64,000 nucleotides of DNA from Anaerolineae bacterium (lineage in GTDB: Bacteria; Chloroflexota; Anaerolineae; Aggregatilineales; Phototrophicaceae). The stretch covers positions 124,001-188,000 of the forward strand of contig JAJEBY010000003.1 in the NCBI GenBank assembly GCA_022822305.1, in the 5' to 3' direction. The position numbers were made by a program, and so were the translations under genes. Of the stretch, positions 17,240 to 25,535 are shown one piece after another. The notes under the pieces were generated by a model that ran no database searches, was not told the origin of the DNA, and saw nothing but the letters and a program-made list of their open reading frames with translations. Position 1 is the stretch's first letter; the number at the start of each line of letters is the position of its first letter.

Positions 17240-17926
17240 TCAGGCGACGCTGTCGACGCGAACGCCGGGTCCCATGGTCGAGGTCAAGACCATGCGCCGG
17301 ACATAAGCGCCCTTCTGAGAATCAGGCTTGGCGGCCATCACCGTGTCCACTACCGCCTGCAAATTCTCCTGCAATTGCTCGTGACTGAAGCTGGCTTTGC
17401 CCACTGGCACATGCAAGTTGCCGGTCTTGTCATTGCGGAACTCGACGCGTCCGGCTTTCAATTCGTTGATCACGCGCGGCAGATCATCAGCCGGCGTCAC
17501 CGTACCCGCTTTGGGATTGGGCATCAGTCCGCGCGGACCCAGGATGCGCGCGATCTGCCCAACTTTTCGCATCATCGGCGGCGTGGCAATCGTGGCGTCA
17601 AAATCCAGCCAGCCATCATTGCGAATCTGATTGATGACGTCGTCGGTACCGATGATGTCGGCGCCGGCGGCCAACGCCGCTTCGGCTTCGCTCTCGTCGA
17701 CAAAGGCCAGGATGCGTATGGATTTGCCCGTGCCGTGCGGCAGCATCACCGTCGTGCGTATTTGCTGTTCGCTGTGACGCGGATCTATGCCCAAGCGAAA
17801 ATGCACTTCAATCGTCTCGTCAAATTTGGCGGTGGCGTTGCCGCGCACGATGCGCAACGCCTCTTCCATCGGATAATTCTTCTGCCGATCGAAGGCTGCC
17901 ATCGCCGCCTTGTATCGTTTGCCCAT
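17240..17926 (-). CDS. rplA: 50S ribosomal protein L1
   Basis: 228 residues, normal length. Forms the L1 stalk of the large subunit and moves deacylated tRNA out of the E site. Typical segments: the MGKRYKAAM start, GTGKSIRI-like loop, [19 protein letters not shown] in the middle and the GPGVRVD end. It is the last gene of the secE-nusG-rplK-rplA cluster. The usual next genes rplJ and rplL are absent; instead the terminator and msrA on the opposite strand follow. Confidence 0.98.
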   Translation of the reverse strand: MGKRYKAAMAAFDRQKNYPMEEALRIVRGNATAKFDETIEVHFRLGIDPRHSEQQIRTTVMLPHGTGKSIRILAFVDESEAEAALAAGADIIGTDDVINQIRNDGWLDFDATIATPPMMRKVGQIARILGPRGLMPNPKAGTVTPADDLPRVINELKAGRVEFRNDKTGNLHVPVGKASFSHEQLQENLQAVVDTVMAAKPDSQKGAYVRRMVLTSTMGPGVRVDSVA

Positions 17927-17992
17927 GCTTCACTCTCCTCGTGGTCAACGGACGCCAACGCCCTCCCACAACATTAATCTGATAATCAACAG

Positions 17993-18418
17993 CTAGTCGG
18001 AAACTTTGACGCCCATTTGCCGGGCGGTGCCTTCCACCTGACGCATCGCGCCTTCAATATCGATGGCGTTCATATCGTTCATTTTGACTTGCGCGATATC
18101 CCGCACTTGATTGCGGCTTAAGATCGCGACTGTCTCGGTAATGGGATTGGACGCCGCCTTCTCCAGACCGGCCGCCTTCTTGATCAAGAAGGAAGTCGGC
18201 GGGCTCTTCAACGAAAATCGGAAAGAGCCATCCATGAAAACGGTAATCTCCGCCGGAACGATTTCTCCCATGCGGTTGGAGGTGCGACCGTTGTATTCCT
18301 TGCAGAACTGCATCAAGTTGATGCCATGCTGCGCCAGGGCCGGTCCAATCGGCGGCGCCGGATTCGCCTTGCCCGCCGGAATCTGCAATTTGACTATCGC
18401 TTTAACTTTCTTCGCCAT
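17993..18418 (-). CDS. rplK: 50S ribosomal protein L11
   Basis: 141 residues, normal length. It forms the GTPase-associated centre with 23S rRNA and L10. The N-terminal [22 protein letters not shown] and the C-terminal [25 protein letters not shown] segments are diagnostic (here partly shown). It lies 66 bases upstream of rplA and 56 bases downstream of nusG, in the standard order. Confidence 0.98.
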   Translation of the reverse strand: MAKKVKAIVKLQIPAGKANPAPPIGPALAQHGINLMQFCKEYNGRTSNRMGEIVPAEITVFMDGSFRFSLKSPPTSFLIKKAAGLEKAASNPITETVAILSRNQVRDIAQVKMNDMNAIDIEGAMRQVEGTARQMGVKVSD

Positions 18419-18474
18419 GCTATAACCTCGTACGTTGTCTATACTCGGGAATCCAGCGCATCCGCAGGCCCGAT

Positions 18475-19185
18475 TTACATGCGCTCAACTTCCATAAAGC
18501 TGAGCGAGACAGCCGTTTCTCGACCGAAGAAATCGACCATCACGCGCACTTTCTCGCGGCCGGAATCGAGCGACGCCACCGTCCCCGGGAAATCGTTGAA
18601 GGGGCCGCCGACGATGCGCACGCGCTCGCCCACCTTGTAATCGACCTTGACCACCGTATCCTCGGAATCCATGCGATCCATGATGCGCTTGATCTCTTCC
18701 GCGCGCAGCGGCGTGGCCTGGATCGGCGGCTTGGCCTCGGTATCCGCGCCCACGAAACCCACAACGCCGGGCGTATTTCGCACGGTGGACCAGGCGATGT
18801 CAGGCATGCGATCACGCTGCTCATTTTCGTCCCATTTCCAGCTGATCTGGACCATGACATAACCGGGGAATACGCGCTTCTCGACCGTGCGCCGCTTGCC
18901 ATCCTTGACTTCGATCTCGTCTTCAGTCGGGATCAGCACATCATAGATCTGGTCTTGCACGCCCATATTTTCGACGCGCTGGCGCAGCGCGTGCTCGACC
19001 TTTTTCTCGTAACCGGAATAGCAGTGGATGAAGAACCAACTGCGTTCCAAATCTTCATCGCTGGATTCGTCTTCCAGATCGATGTTCAACCCTTCAACCT
19101 CATCGTCCGGCGCTTCCACGTCGTCGAGGTAGATCGGATTCGGATCGTAGTCCGTCACTTGCTCCGCGTTCGTTTGTTCGCTCAT
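18475..19185 (-). CDS. nusG: Transcription termination/antitermination protein NusG
   Basis: 236 residues. NusG binds RNA polymerase, couples transcription to translation and can recruit Rho. The NGN domain starts near [15 protein letters not shown], and the C-terminal KOW domain has [16 protein letters not shown]. Unlike the usual form of about 180 residues, it has a strongly acidic N-terminal extension of about 45 residues (many D and E), and the loop before the KOW domain is long. ATG 19185 is preferred over ATG 19191 because AGAAG is correctly spaced only for the former. Confidence 0.96.
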   Translation of the reverse strand: MSEQTNAEQVTDYDPNPIYLDDVEAPDDEVEGLNIDLEDESSDEDLERSWFFIHCYSGYEKKVEHALRQRVENMGVQDQIYDVLIPTEDEIEVKDGKRRTVEKRVFPGYVMVQISWKWDENEQRDRMPDIAWSTVRNTPGVVGFVGADTEAKPPIQATPLRAEEIKRIMDRMDSEDTVVKVDYKVGERVRIVGGPFNDFPGTVASLDSGREKVRVMVDFFGRETAVSLSFMEVERM

Positions 19186-19227
19186 AATCATCTTCTACTG
19201 AATTGACAGGGTTCTATTCAACATATC

Positions 19228-19620
19228 CTAAATCGAGCCGCGCCGTATCATGAAGAAAGCCCCGGCCACCATCACCACAATCACCGCCAGCAGCATCCAG
19301 GCGTAACCCGGATTCAGCCCAATCCGCATGAACTCCGACCAAATCACCGCCAGAATCCCCAAGAATATCGCCGAGGCAATCGTCACATTGATGCAAAGTA
19401 TCGTCAGGCGCCGCGTATCGGCCCGGTTCGGCCACGCCACTTTGTTCAGCTCGGAACGGACATTGCTGAAATAATCAACCGTCATATAGAGCGGCCGCGT
19501 GACGGCGTTGCCTTGCGGCTCGGCCTTGGTCTTCTTGACCTTGCGCGAGCGGCGGCCCGGCGTCGCCGAACCCTTCTTTTCGGTGATCGCGCTTTCGCTT
19601 TGTGTTTCTCTCGCGGACAT
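19228..19620 (-). CDS. secE: Preprotein translocase subunit SecE
   Basis: 130 residues. SecE clamps SecY in the Sec translocon. The conserved SELNKVAWPNRADTRRLT motif at about residue 55 is diagnostic. It has a Lys/Arg-rich N-terminal 45 residues and two hydrophobic segments after the motif, whereas short-form SecE has one. GAGGAG lies upstream of the ATG. It follows tRNA-Trp, from which it is separated by a strong hairpin, and precedes nusG by 36 bases. Confidence 0.93.
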   Translation of the reverse strand: MSARETQSESAITEKKGSATPGRRSRKVKKTKAEPQGNAVTRPLYMTVDYFSNVRSELNKVAWPNRADTRRLTILCINVTIASAIFLGILAVIWSEFMRIGLNPGYAWMLLAVIVVMVAGAFFMIRRGSI

Positions 19621-19656
19621 GGCGCCACACTCCTCGCTCCAGCAATTCCTGACACA

Positions 19657-19684
19657 TAAGCACCGTCGCTGGGGACGGTGCTTA
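19657..19684. repeat. Perfect intergenic hairpin between tRNA-Trp and secE
   Basis: TAAGCACCGTC, 6-base loop GCTGGG, GACGGTGCTTA: an 11-bp perfect stem. There is no T-run after it on the minus strand, so it is not a standard terminator. It could be an RNA-processing site that separates the tRNA from the secE message, an attenuator, or a dispersed REP-like element. Confidence 0.7.
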
Positions 19685-19696
19685 CGAGATTTTTGT

Positions 19697-19769
19697 CAGG
19701 GGCAGAAAGATTCGAACTCTCGACCTACGGTTTTGGAGACCGTCGCTCTACCAACTGAGCTATACCCCT
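19697..19769 (-). tRNA. tRNA-Trp (anticodon CCA)
   Basis: 73 bases on the minus strand. The acceptor stem AGGGGTA/TGCCCCT pairs with one G-U, the D arm is GCTC..GAGC, the anticodon loop is CTCCAAA and the T arm is GAGAG-TTCGAAT-CTTTC. The discriminator is G. No CCA tail is encoded. It lies just upstream of secE, the common bacterial arrangement. Confidence 0.95.
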
Positions 19770-19824
19770 ATAAGACCTGCACGTCCTGAAAAAGCCGCTC
19801 TATGCCCTACTACGCGTGGAGCGA

Positions 19825-19986
19825 CTACTTCGTTTCCCGATAGATCACATGCTTGCGCAGATACGGATCATACTTGCGCAATTCCAACCGGCCCTGCGTA
19901 TTGCGCCGGCTCTTCTCGGTGATATAGATATGGCCGCTCTCGGTACTGCGCATTTTCACAACTATGCGCTGTCCTTTTTTCGCCAT
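19825..19986 (-). CDS. rpmG: 50S ribosomal protein L33
   Basis: 53 residues ([18 protein letters not shown]...). The [18 protein letters not shown] and [16 protein letters not shown] segments are typical. No CxxC pairs are present, so this is the zinc-free form. GAGGAG-like SD (GAGGAGTTGTC) precedes the ATG. It sits between tRNA-Thr(GGT) and tRNA-Trp, the standard context. Confidence 0.96.
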   Translation of the reverse strand: MAKKGQRIVVKMRSTESGHIYITEKSRRNTQGRLELRKYDPYLRKHVIYRETK

Positions 19987-20026
19987 GACAACTCCTCGAT
20001 CTCTCCATGTCGGGCGACACGATCAG

Positions 20027-20098
20027 AGCCTCCGATGAGATTTGAACTCATGACCTCGCCCTTACCAAGGGAGCGCTCTACCCCTGAGCTACGGAGGC
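20027..20098 (-). tRNA. tRNA-Thr (anticodon GGT)
   Basis: 72 bases. Acceptor GCCTCCG/CGGAGGC, D arm GCTC..GAGC, anticodon loop TTGGTAA, T arm ATGAG-TTCAAAT-CTCAT, discriminator T. The anticodon stem CTCCC/GGGCG contains one T-C mismatch at the 28-42 pair. No CCA tail is encoded. Confidence 0.93.
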
Positions 20099-20151
20099 AT
20101 TCTGCCGCTAAACCACATCGCCAAATGCGCGAGGCGGTCCTAATCGTAAAG

Positions 20152-20234
20152 TGGGCCGGACTGGATTCGAACCAGTGTAGGCTCTCGCCAGCGAATTTAC
20201 AGTCCGCCCCCTTTAGCCACTCGGGCACCGACCC
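20152..20234 (-). tRNA. tRNA-Tyr (anticodon GTA)
   Basis: 83 bases, with the long variable arm of class II tRNAs. Acceptor GGGTCGG/CCGGCCC, D arm CCCGAG, anticodon loop CTGTAAA, T arm ACTGG-TTCGAAT-CCAGT, discriminator A. No encoded CCA. Confidence 0.95.
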
Positions 20235-20257
20235 ATCTGATACAACTGTTAATCTCA

Positions 20258-20330
20258 AGCCACCACTGGGACTCGAACCCAGAACAACCTGTTTACAAAA
20301 CAGGTGCTCTGCCAATTGAGCTATGGTGGC
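20258..20330 (-). tRNA. tRNA-Thr (anticodon TGT)
   Basis: 73 bases. Acceptor GCCACCA/TGGTGGC, D arm GCTC..GAGC, anticodon stem CCTGT/ACAGG with loop TTTGTAA, T arm CTGGG-TTCGAGT-CCCAG, discriminator T. It is the first gene of the translation cluster, starting about 11 bases after the second -10 box. Confidence 0.95.
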
Positions 20331-20340
20331 GCAAACCGGC

Positions 20341-20369
20341 AGTATATCACGCCGGCAATCCCACCTCAA
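20341..20369 (-). promoter_or_regulatory. Promoter P2 of the tRNA-secE-nusG-rplKA cluster
   Basis: Minus strand TTGAGG (20369-20364), 17-base spacer, TATACT (20346-20341). Transcription would start only a few bases before tRNA-Thr(TGT). Confidence 0.7.
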
Positions 20370-20401
20370 GGTTTCGTTCCCCGCTATCGGCAGCGCAGGG
20401 T

Positions 20402-20430
20402 ATTGTACGACGGAGACCATAAGGTGTCAA
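20402..20430 (-). promoter_or_regulatory. Promoter P1 of the tRNA-secE-nusG-rplKA cluster
   Basis: Minus strand TTGACA (20430-20425), 17-base spacer, TACAAT (20407-20402). A perfect -35 box with a near-perfect -10 box, 61 bases upstream of P2. Tandem strong promoters are expected for stable RNA and ribosomal genes. Confidence 0.8.
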
Positions 20431-20454
20431 GGACGCGCGCGGATGCCAGGCCAC

Positions 20455-21366
20455 CTATGTCGAAGACTCGGGATCGAGGAAATCGGCGCGGGCATAAGCG
20501 GGATCGGGATAGCTATAGAAACCGCGGCCGCTCTTCGCGCCCAGGTCGCCGCGTTCCACTTTCTCGGTCAAGATCGCCGGCGGCAGATCGGCCGGATCGC
20601 CGCTCTCCTCCGCATAATGCAATTCGATATCGCGGATGACATCCAGCCCGATCTGATCCATCTGCGCGAAAGGCGGCAGCCTCTGGCGGCCATACATGAT
20701 GATCCAGGCGCGGTCGAGATCCTCAACTGAAGCCACGCCGCTATCCGCCACCGTCATCACCTCTTTTTTGATGGCCCGCCACACCCGATTGAAAATGAAG
20801 CCCGTGCTTTCCCGCCGCACGCGCAGCGGCATAATTCCAATCCGGCGAGCGAAAGCGGAAAGCGCGTCGAGCGCCTCGTCGAGCGTCTCCGTGCCGCCGC
20901 CCACTTCCACCATCGTTCTCTCCCAAACCGGCAAGTAGAAATGAAAATTGGCCACCCGCTCCGGACGCTCAGTCGCGTCTTCCAGCAGGCTGACGCGTAT
21001 CGACGAGCTGTTGGTCGCAATGATAGCCTCCGGGGGCAGCGCCCGATCCAATTGCGCAAAGACCTGCCGCTTCAATTCCAGCTGCTCCGGCGCCGCCTCA
21101 ATCACCAGGTCCACAGCGCGAGTCGCCGCCGCAAAGTCACGCTCGTAGCGGATGCGGGAGAAGATCGCTTCTTCGACGTCAGGGGATACGATGCCCTTGG
21201 CAATCCAATCCGCCGCTGCCGCCCGCTGATCCGTCCGCGCCTCGTTCAGCGCTTCGCCGTCCAGGTCGTAGAGATTTACAGGACAGCCGTACCGGGCGAT
21301 CTGCAGCGCTATCTGTCGCCCCATCGTGCCGGCGCCAACCACGGCAACTCGCTCAATCGCGTTCAT
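20455..21366 (-). CDS. 3-hydroxyacyl-CoA dehydrogenase family protein (second copy)
   Basis: 303 residues. The N-terminal VAVVGAGTMGRQIALQ motif binds NAD, VIEAAPEQLELKR and ATNSSSIRVSLL are typical of the HCDH N-domain, and the His in NFHFYLP is the expected catalytic-dyad position. The C-domain ends with KSGRGFYSYPDP. Substrate could be 3-hydroxybutyryl-CoA or another 3-hydroxy acid. It starts inside the 3' end of the first copy (14-base overlap), so the two are translationally coupled paralogues. Divergence between them suggests different substrates. Confidence 0.88.
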   Translation of the reverse strand: MNAIERVAVVGAGTMGRQIALQIARYGCPVNLYDLDGEALNEARTDQRAAAADWIAKGIVSPDVEEAIFSRIRYERDFAAATRAVDLVIEAAPEQLELKRQVFAQLDRALPPEAIIATNSSSIRVSLLEDATERPERVANFHFYLPVWERTMVEVGGGTETLDEALDALSAFARRIGIMPLRVRRESTGFIFNRVWRAIKKEVMTVADSGVASVEDLDRAWIIMYGRQRLPPFAQMDQIGLDVIRDIELHYAEESGDPADLPPAILTEKVERGDLGAKSGRGFYSYPDPAYARADFLDPESST

Positions 21367-22363
21367 CAGCAGCCTCCGATCGCGGCTCTCGCGCAGGCGT
21401 CAAGCCTATCAGCAGTTCATGCAGCGCCGCATAGCGCTGGTCTCGTTCCAGCAGCAGGTTGTCGCGTTCGTCGACGCTGTAATCGTAGAATCCCGCCAGC
21501 GTCTTGCTGCCATGCCGGCCCTCGGCGACGACATCGCGCAGTTTGCGCGGCGCCTCCCAGCCCGCTCCCAAGCCGCGCTCCAGCACCTCAAAGATGTTCT
21601 CGTAGACATCGAGGCCCGCCATATCCGCGATCTGAAAGGGTCCGTAAAATGGCAATCGAAAGCCGAAACAGCTGCGCACCACTTCATCGACCTCCTGCGG
21701 CGTTGCCAGCCCGGCTTCCACGCAGGCTACCGCCTCGCGAAAAAGCGCGAATTGAATGCGATTGGCCACGAATCCCGGTCCGCTGCCCACTGTCGCCGGC
21801 CGCTTGCCGATCGCCGCCAAAAACGCGCGCGTCCGCGCGATGACCGCCGGATCCGTCCGCGATGAGGGTATGACCTCGACGCCCGGAATCCACTCCGGCG
21901 GATTGAACCAGTGCATGCCCAAAAACCGATCCTTGCGCCTTAAGAAAGCGGCCAGCTCGTCAATCGGCAGCGATGAGGTGTTGGAGGCGATGATAGCGTC
22001 CGGCGGCGCGGTCGCATCGCATTCGGCGAGCACATCGCCTTTGATCTCGACGCGCTCGGGCACCGCTTCAAAGATCAGATCGACATCGGCCACGGCCGCG
22101 GGGATCCCGTCCGCAGGCTTCACACGCTTCAGCGCCTCGACTGCCGATTCATCCAGCAAGCCGGCATCGATGTGGCCGCGAATACGCTGCCTCAGCCGCT
22201 CGAACGCCAAACAGGACAGATCGTAGCTGGCGTCCGTGAGCCTAACGTTTATGCCGGCCAGCGCAAAGCATTCAGCCACGCCCAACCCCATCGTGCCGAC
22301 GCCGATGACGGCCGCGCTTCGTGGCAGCGGCGCTTGACCTGGCGCTTCAGTTGCTGTCTTCAT
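21353..22363 (-). CDS. 3-hydroxyacyl-CoA dehydrogenase family protein (first copy)
   Basis: 336 residues. VIGVGTMGLGVAEC (NAD binding), FEAVPERVEIK, ASNTSSLPIDELA and MHWFNPP, which holds the catalytic His, are all present; PGFVANRI begins the C-terminal domain. ATG 22363 is chosen because GGGAGA is well spaced upstream; the frame also extends to a TTG at 22384. It acts in beta-oxidation-type or butyryl-CoA-type pathways. It follows sdhB on the same strand but is separated by 126 bases that contain the dispersed hairpin repeat, so it may begin a separate transcript. Confidence 0.9.
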   Translation of the reverse strand: MKTATEAPGQAPLPRSAAVIGVGTMGLGVAECFALAGINVRLTDASYDLSCLAFERLRQRIRGHIDAGLLDESAVEALKRVKPADGIPAAVADVDLIFEAVPERVEIKGDVLAECDATAPPDAIIASNTSSLPIDELAAFLRRKDRFLGMHWFNPPEWIPGVEVIPSSRTDPAVIARTRAFLAAIGKRPATVGSGPGFVANRIQFALFREAVACVEAGLATPQEVDEVVRSCFGFRLPFYGPFQIADMAGLDVYENIFEVLERGLGAGWEAPRKLRDVVAEGRHGSKTLAGFYDYSVDERDNLLLERDQRYAALHELLIGLTPAREPRSEAADERD

Positions 22364-22410
22364 ACCGATTTCTCCCGTCGGCAATTCACGTGCTCATCCA
22401 AATGCGCAAA

Positions 22411-22431
22411 GGCGACTCGGTGAGTCGCCCG
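22411..22431. repeat. Dispersed hairpin repeat, copy 2
   Basis: GGCGACTC, loop GGT, GAGTCGCC, then CG: identical over 21 bases to 3662-3682. It lies between sdhB and the first 3-hydroxyacyl-CoA dehydrogenase gene, about 60 bases after the sdhB stop in the direction of transcription. Confidence 0.8.
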
Positions 22432-22488
22432 CTTCGACCTTCGTCAATATGGTGATGTTTAACACGAGGACTGACAGTTGGAATGCGC

Positions 22489-23232
22489 TCACCCAACTTG
22501 ATGCGGCTGTATGACGCCGTCGGTTGAGCCCTTGCGAATAGCCAGCTTGACCTCGCCGATGGCTTTGGTCACCTCGATGTCTCTGGGGCAAGCCGGCGTG
22601 CAGTTGAAAATCGTGCGGCAACGCCAGACGCCGTTGGGCTCGCTGAGAATATCCAGGCGCTCGTTGCCCGCCTGATCGCGCGTATCGAAGATGAATCGAT
22701 GCGCCCCCACGATTGCGGCCGGACCGACATAGTGGCCGTTGGCCCAAAAGCTGGGGCAAGAGGTGGTGCAGCACGCGCAGAGAATGCACTTGGTCGAGTC
22801 ATCGAATAGCTCGCGGTCGGCTTGCGTCTGCAAGCGTTCGCGTCCATCGGCGGGCGCCGGATCATCATTGACGAAGAAGGGCATCACCTGCTTGTAATGA
22901 TCGAAGAACGGTTCCATGTCGACAATAAGATCTTTGATCACGGGCAATCCCAGTATCGGTTCCACTTGCACCCGCTCGCCGACATCCTTGACCAGCATCT
23001 TGCAGGCCAGGCGATTGACGCCATTGATGCGCATGGCATCCGATCCGCAGACGCCATGGGCGCAGGAACGCCGCAGCGACAGCGTGCCGTCTTGTTCCCA
23101 TTTGATGCGATGCAGCATCTCCAGAATACGATCCGTCGGATCGACATCGGCCAGAACGAACTCCTGCCAGTAGGGTTTCTCTTTGCCCGGCACTTCGGGA
23201 TTCTGCCGCCTGATCTTGAAAGTTACGTCCAT
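22489..23232 (-). CDS. sdhB: Succinate dehydrogenase iron-sulfur subunit
   Basis: 247 residues. Carries the three Fe-S clusters that pass electrons from FAD to quinone. The 2Fe-2S motif is SCAHGVCGSDAM with a later Cys in RLACKM; the 4Fe-4S and 3Fe-4S motifs are CILCACCTTSCP and CRTIFNCTPACP. ATG 23232 is chosen because the matrix-like MDVTFKIRR start is typical; the frame extends upstream to 23301 without similarity. Its start overlaps the end of a small AT-rich reading frame. The gene order in the operon is sdhCD, sdhA, sdhB. Confidence 0.96.
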   Translation of the reverse strand: MDVTFKIRRQNPEVPGKEKPYWQEFVLADVDPTDRILEMLHRIKWEQDGTLSLRRSCAHGVCGSDAMRINGVNRLACKMLVKDVGERVQVEPILGLPVIKDLIVDMEPFFDHYKQVMPFFVNDDPAPADGRERLQTQADRELFDDSTKCILCACCTTSCPSFWANGHYVGPAAIVGAHRFIFDTRDQAGNERLDILSEPNGVWRCRTIFNCTPACPRDIEVTKAIGEVKLAIRKGSTDGVIQPHQVG

Positions 23233-23510
23233 ACGGTCACGTCCTGTCCGAATGCGAAAAACATGATTAGCGCCAGCAGATAGATGGAGATTGCAATACA
23301 TGCCGCAAAAGTAACGCGCTCATTATTTGATAGGGATTTGATGCAGTATTCTATTTTCACGAATTCTATAAGCGCCGCTCCCGCCGCTTTGAGAAGATAA
23401 TATTGAATATGCAATTGAACCAGGCGGATATGCAAATAAATATAATGAACAAACAAGCCGATGATTTCAACGTACTTGACAAAAATTCTCACGATCGGTC
23501 TTTCATGCAA
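23223..23510 (-). CDS. Possible small membrane protein between sdhA and sdhB
   Basis: Up to 95 residues from a TTG at 23510 (GTG at 23492 is an alternative). It is rich in Ile, Leu, Tyr and Phe, with one clear hydrophobic helix near the C-terminus (about residues 65-86) and a weaker amphipathic stretch near 10-35. It ends 10 bases inside sdhB, as a coupled gene would. The DNA is visibly more AT-rich than its surroundings. There is no good ribosome-binding site, and no family is recognised, so this may be a chance frame. In the 407-base gap 23233-23639, the part from 23511 to 23639 shows nothing recognisable. Confidence 0.35.
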   Translation of the reverse strand: MHERPIVRIFVKYVEIIGLFVHYIYLHIRLVQLHIQYYLLKAAGAALIEFVKIEYCIKSLSNNERVTFAACIAISIYLLALIMFFAFGQDVTVWT

Positions 23511-23639
23511 ATCGGTCTACACATCATCGGTCGGCGCAAAGACCAGTCAATTGGGCTACGACTCGCCCGGTGATTCTGAATGACGTTTCCGTCTTGACGT
23601 CTTCCCCAGTTCATTCACAGGTCGGGATTGGTTGTCACC

Positions 23640-25484
23640 TCAATAGACCCGCTCCACGGGTCTGAACTTCTGCTCCCCCTCCGGCAGGCCTTGTTCCTTC
23701 TCCGCTTCCCACAATGACAGATCGACCGCCTTGTCGAAACTGACCCGGTAGGCCGGATTCGCCAACTCGCCATCATGATGGATGAGCGAATGCACCAGCC
23801 AGTTTTCATCGTCGCGGGCTTTGAAGTCTTCGCGGCTGTGCGCGCCTCGGCTCTCCTTGCGCTCAATGGCCGTTTGCGCCGTCACGTCTGCCAAGTCTAT
23901 CAATGCCCCCAATTCCCAAGCCTCCATGAGGTCGGTATTAAAGACATGCGCCTTGTCGTCGATGTGAATATCTTGGTAAAAGCGCTCGCGCAACTCCGCC
24001 AGTTCGTCGATGCCGCGCTGCACGGTTTCCTGCGTGCGGAAGACGCCGACATTGTCCATCATTGTCGCTTGCATCTTGGCGCGCAATTCTCCCGGGCGAG
24101 ACTTGCCGGACGATCGGCGAAGGCGCTCGAACTCCGCGCGGATCTCGGCTTCGGGATTGGCCGGCAATTGCGCCCAATCCGCCGCCTTGACGAATTCCGC
24201 CATATGCATGCCGCCGCGCCGCCCGAAGACGATCAAGTCAACCAGCGAATTGGTGCCGAGGCGATTGGCGCCATGCACGCTCACGCAAGCGGTTTCCCCG
24301 GCGGCGTACAATCCGGGCATGACCGCGCCCCCCGCGTCCGTGATGACCTGCGCCTCGATATTAGTCGGGATGCCGCCCATGGCATAATGCGCCGTCGGCT
24401 GTACCGGCATCGGCTCCTTTACCGGATCGACACCCAGATAAGTGCGGCAAAAATCGAGAATATCGGGCAGCTTGCGCTCGACGGTCGCCTCATCAATGAA
24501 GTCGCTGCGATCGCGCCCTTCTTCGGCGAAATAACGATTGACCGTTTGCGGACGCACATCCAGGTGCATATAACCGCGATTCTTGATGCTGCGGCCCTCG
24601 CGCGTCTCCAGATAGATGGCGCGGCTGACCACATCGCGGCTGGCCAGGTCCTTGGCGCTGGGCGCATAACGCTCCATGAAGCGCTCGCCGGCGCTGTTGA
24701 TCAAGACGCCGCCTTCGCCGCGCACGCCTTCCGTGATTAAAATGCCCATTTTGTAGATGCCGGTGGGATGGAACTGGAAGAACTCCATATCTTGCAGCGG
24801 CACGCCACGCCGCAAAGCTATCGCGGCGCCGTCACCGGTCAATGAATGCGCATTGCTCGTCACCGCCCCGCAGCGTCCCCAGCCGCCGGTGGCGAAGAAA
24901 CTGGCCTTGCCATGAAAGATGTGAAACTCGCCCGTGCCCAATTCAATCGCGATGACGCCGGCGCAGACGCCATCGACAACAATCATATCCACAACTTGAA
25001 ACTCGTCGAAGAAATGCACCTCGTTCTTGATGCACTGCTGATACAGCGTCTGCAAGATCATGTGACCGGTGCGATCGGCGGCGTGGCAAGCGCGCCGGAC
25101 CAGCTCTTGCCCAAAGTTGCGCGTATGTCCGCCGAAGCGCCGTTGGCTGATGCGCCTCTCCGATGTGCGATCGAAGGGCAAGCCCATGTGCTCCAGCTCG
25201 ATCACGGCGTCGACGGCGTTTTCCGCCAGGATCCTGGCCGCCGCCTGGTCGGTCAAATAGTCGCCGCCCTTGACGGTATCATAGGTATGGTAGATGGGTT
25301 TGTCCTCATCAAGGTTGCCGAGCGCCGCGCCGATGCCGCCTTGTGCCGTGCCGGTATGGCTGCGCGTGGGATAAAGTTTGCTGACCACCGCCACATCCGC
25401 GCCGCCCTTGCTCGCGTAGAGCGCCGCCATCAATCCAGCGCCGCCCGCCCCGACAATAATAGCATCGTGTTTATGAACCTTCAT
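23640..25484 (-). CDS. sdhA: Succinate dehydrogenase flavoprotein subunit
   Basis: 614 residues. Oxidises succinate to fumarate at a covalently bound FAD. The FAD-binding [14 protein letters not shown] motif, the [14 protein letters not shown] segment with the flavinylated His, the active-site HPTGIY motif and the late [14 protein letters not shown] segment are all present. The C-terminal domain has the usual RxxxSR-like [12 protein letters not shown] form (here [10 protein letters not shown]). It lies between the fused membrane anchor gene (51 bases upstream) and sdhB. The operon feeds electrons to quinone for the aerobic chain that ends in the caa3 oxidase. Confidence 0.97.
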   Translation of the reverse strand: MKVHKHDAIIVGAGGAGLMAALYASKGGADVAVVSKLYPTRSHTGTAQGGIGAALGNLDEDKPIYHTYDTVKGGDYLTDQAAARILAENAVDAVIELEHMGLPFDRTSERRISQRRFGGHTRNFGQELVRRACHAADRTGHMILQTLYQQCIKNEVHFFDEFQVVDMIVVDGVCAGVIAIELGTGEFHIFHGKASFFATGGWGRCGAVTSNAHSLTGDGAAIALRRGVPLQDMEFFQFHPTGIYKMGILITEGVRGEGGVLINSAGERFMERYAPSAKDLASRDVVSRAIYLETREGRSIKNRGYMHLDVRPQTVNRYFAEEGRDRSDFIDEATVERKLPDILDFCRTYLGVDPVKEPMPVQPTAHYAMGGIPTNIEAQVITDAGGAVMPGLYAAGETACVSVHGANRLGTNSLVDLIVFGRRGGMHMAEFVKAADWAQLPANPEAEIRAEFERLRRSSGKSRPGELRAKMQATMMDNVGVFRTQETVQRGIDELAELRERFYQDIHIDDKAHVFNTDLMEAWELGALIDLADVTAQTAIERKESRGAHSREDFKARDDENWLVHSLIHHDGELANPAYRVSFDKAVDLSLWEAEKEQGLPEGEQKFRPVERVY

Positions 25485-25535
25485 TCATTGCTCCCGATTG
25501 AGTCGCAAGCTGTCGCGCTCGAATGCAATACGCTA

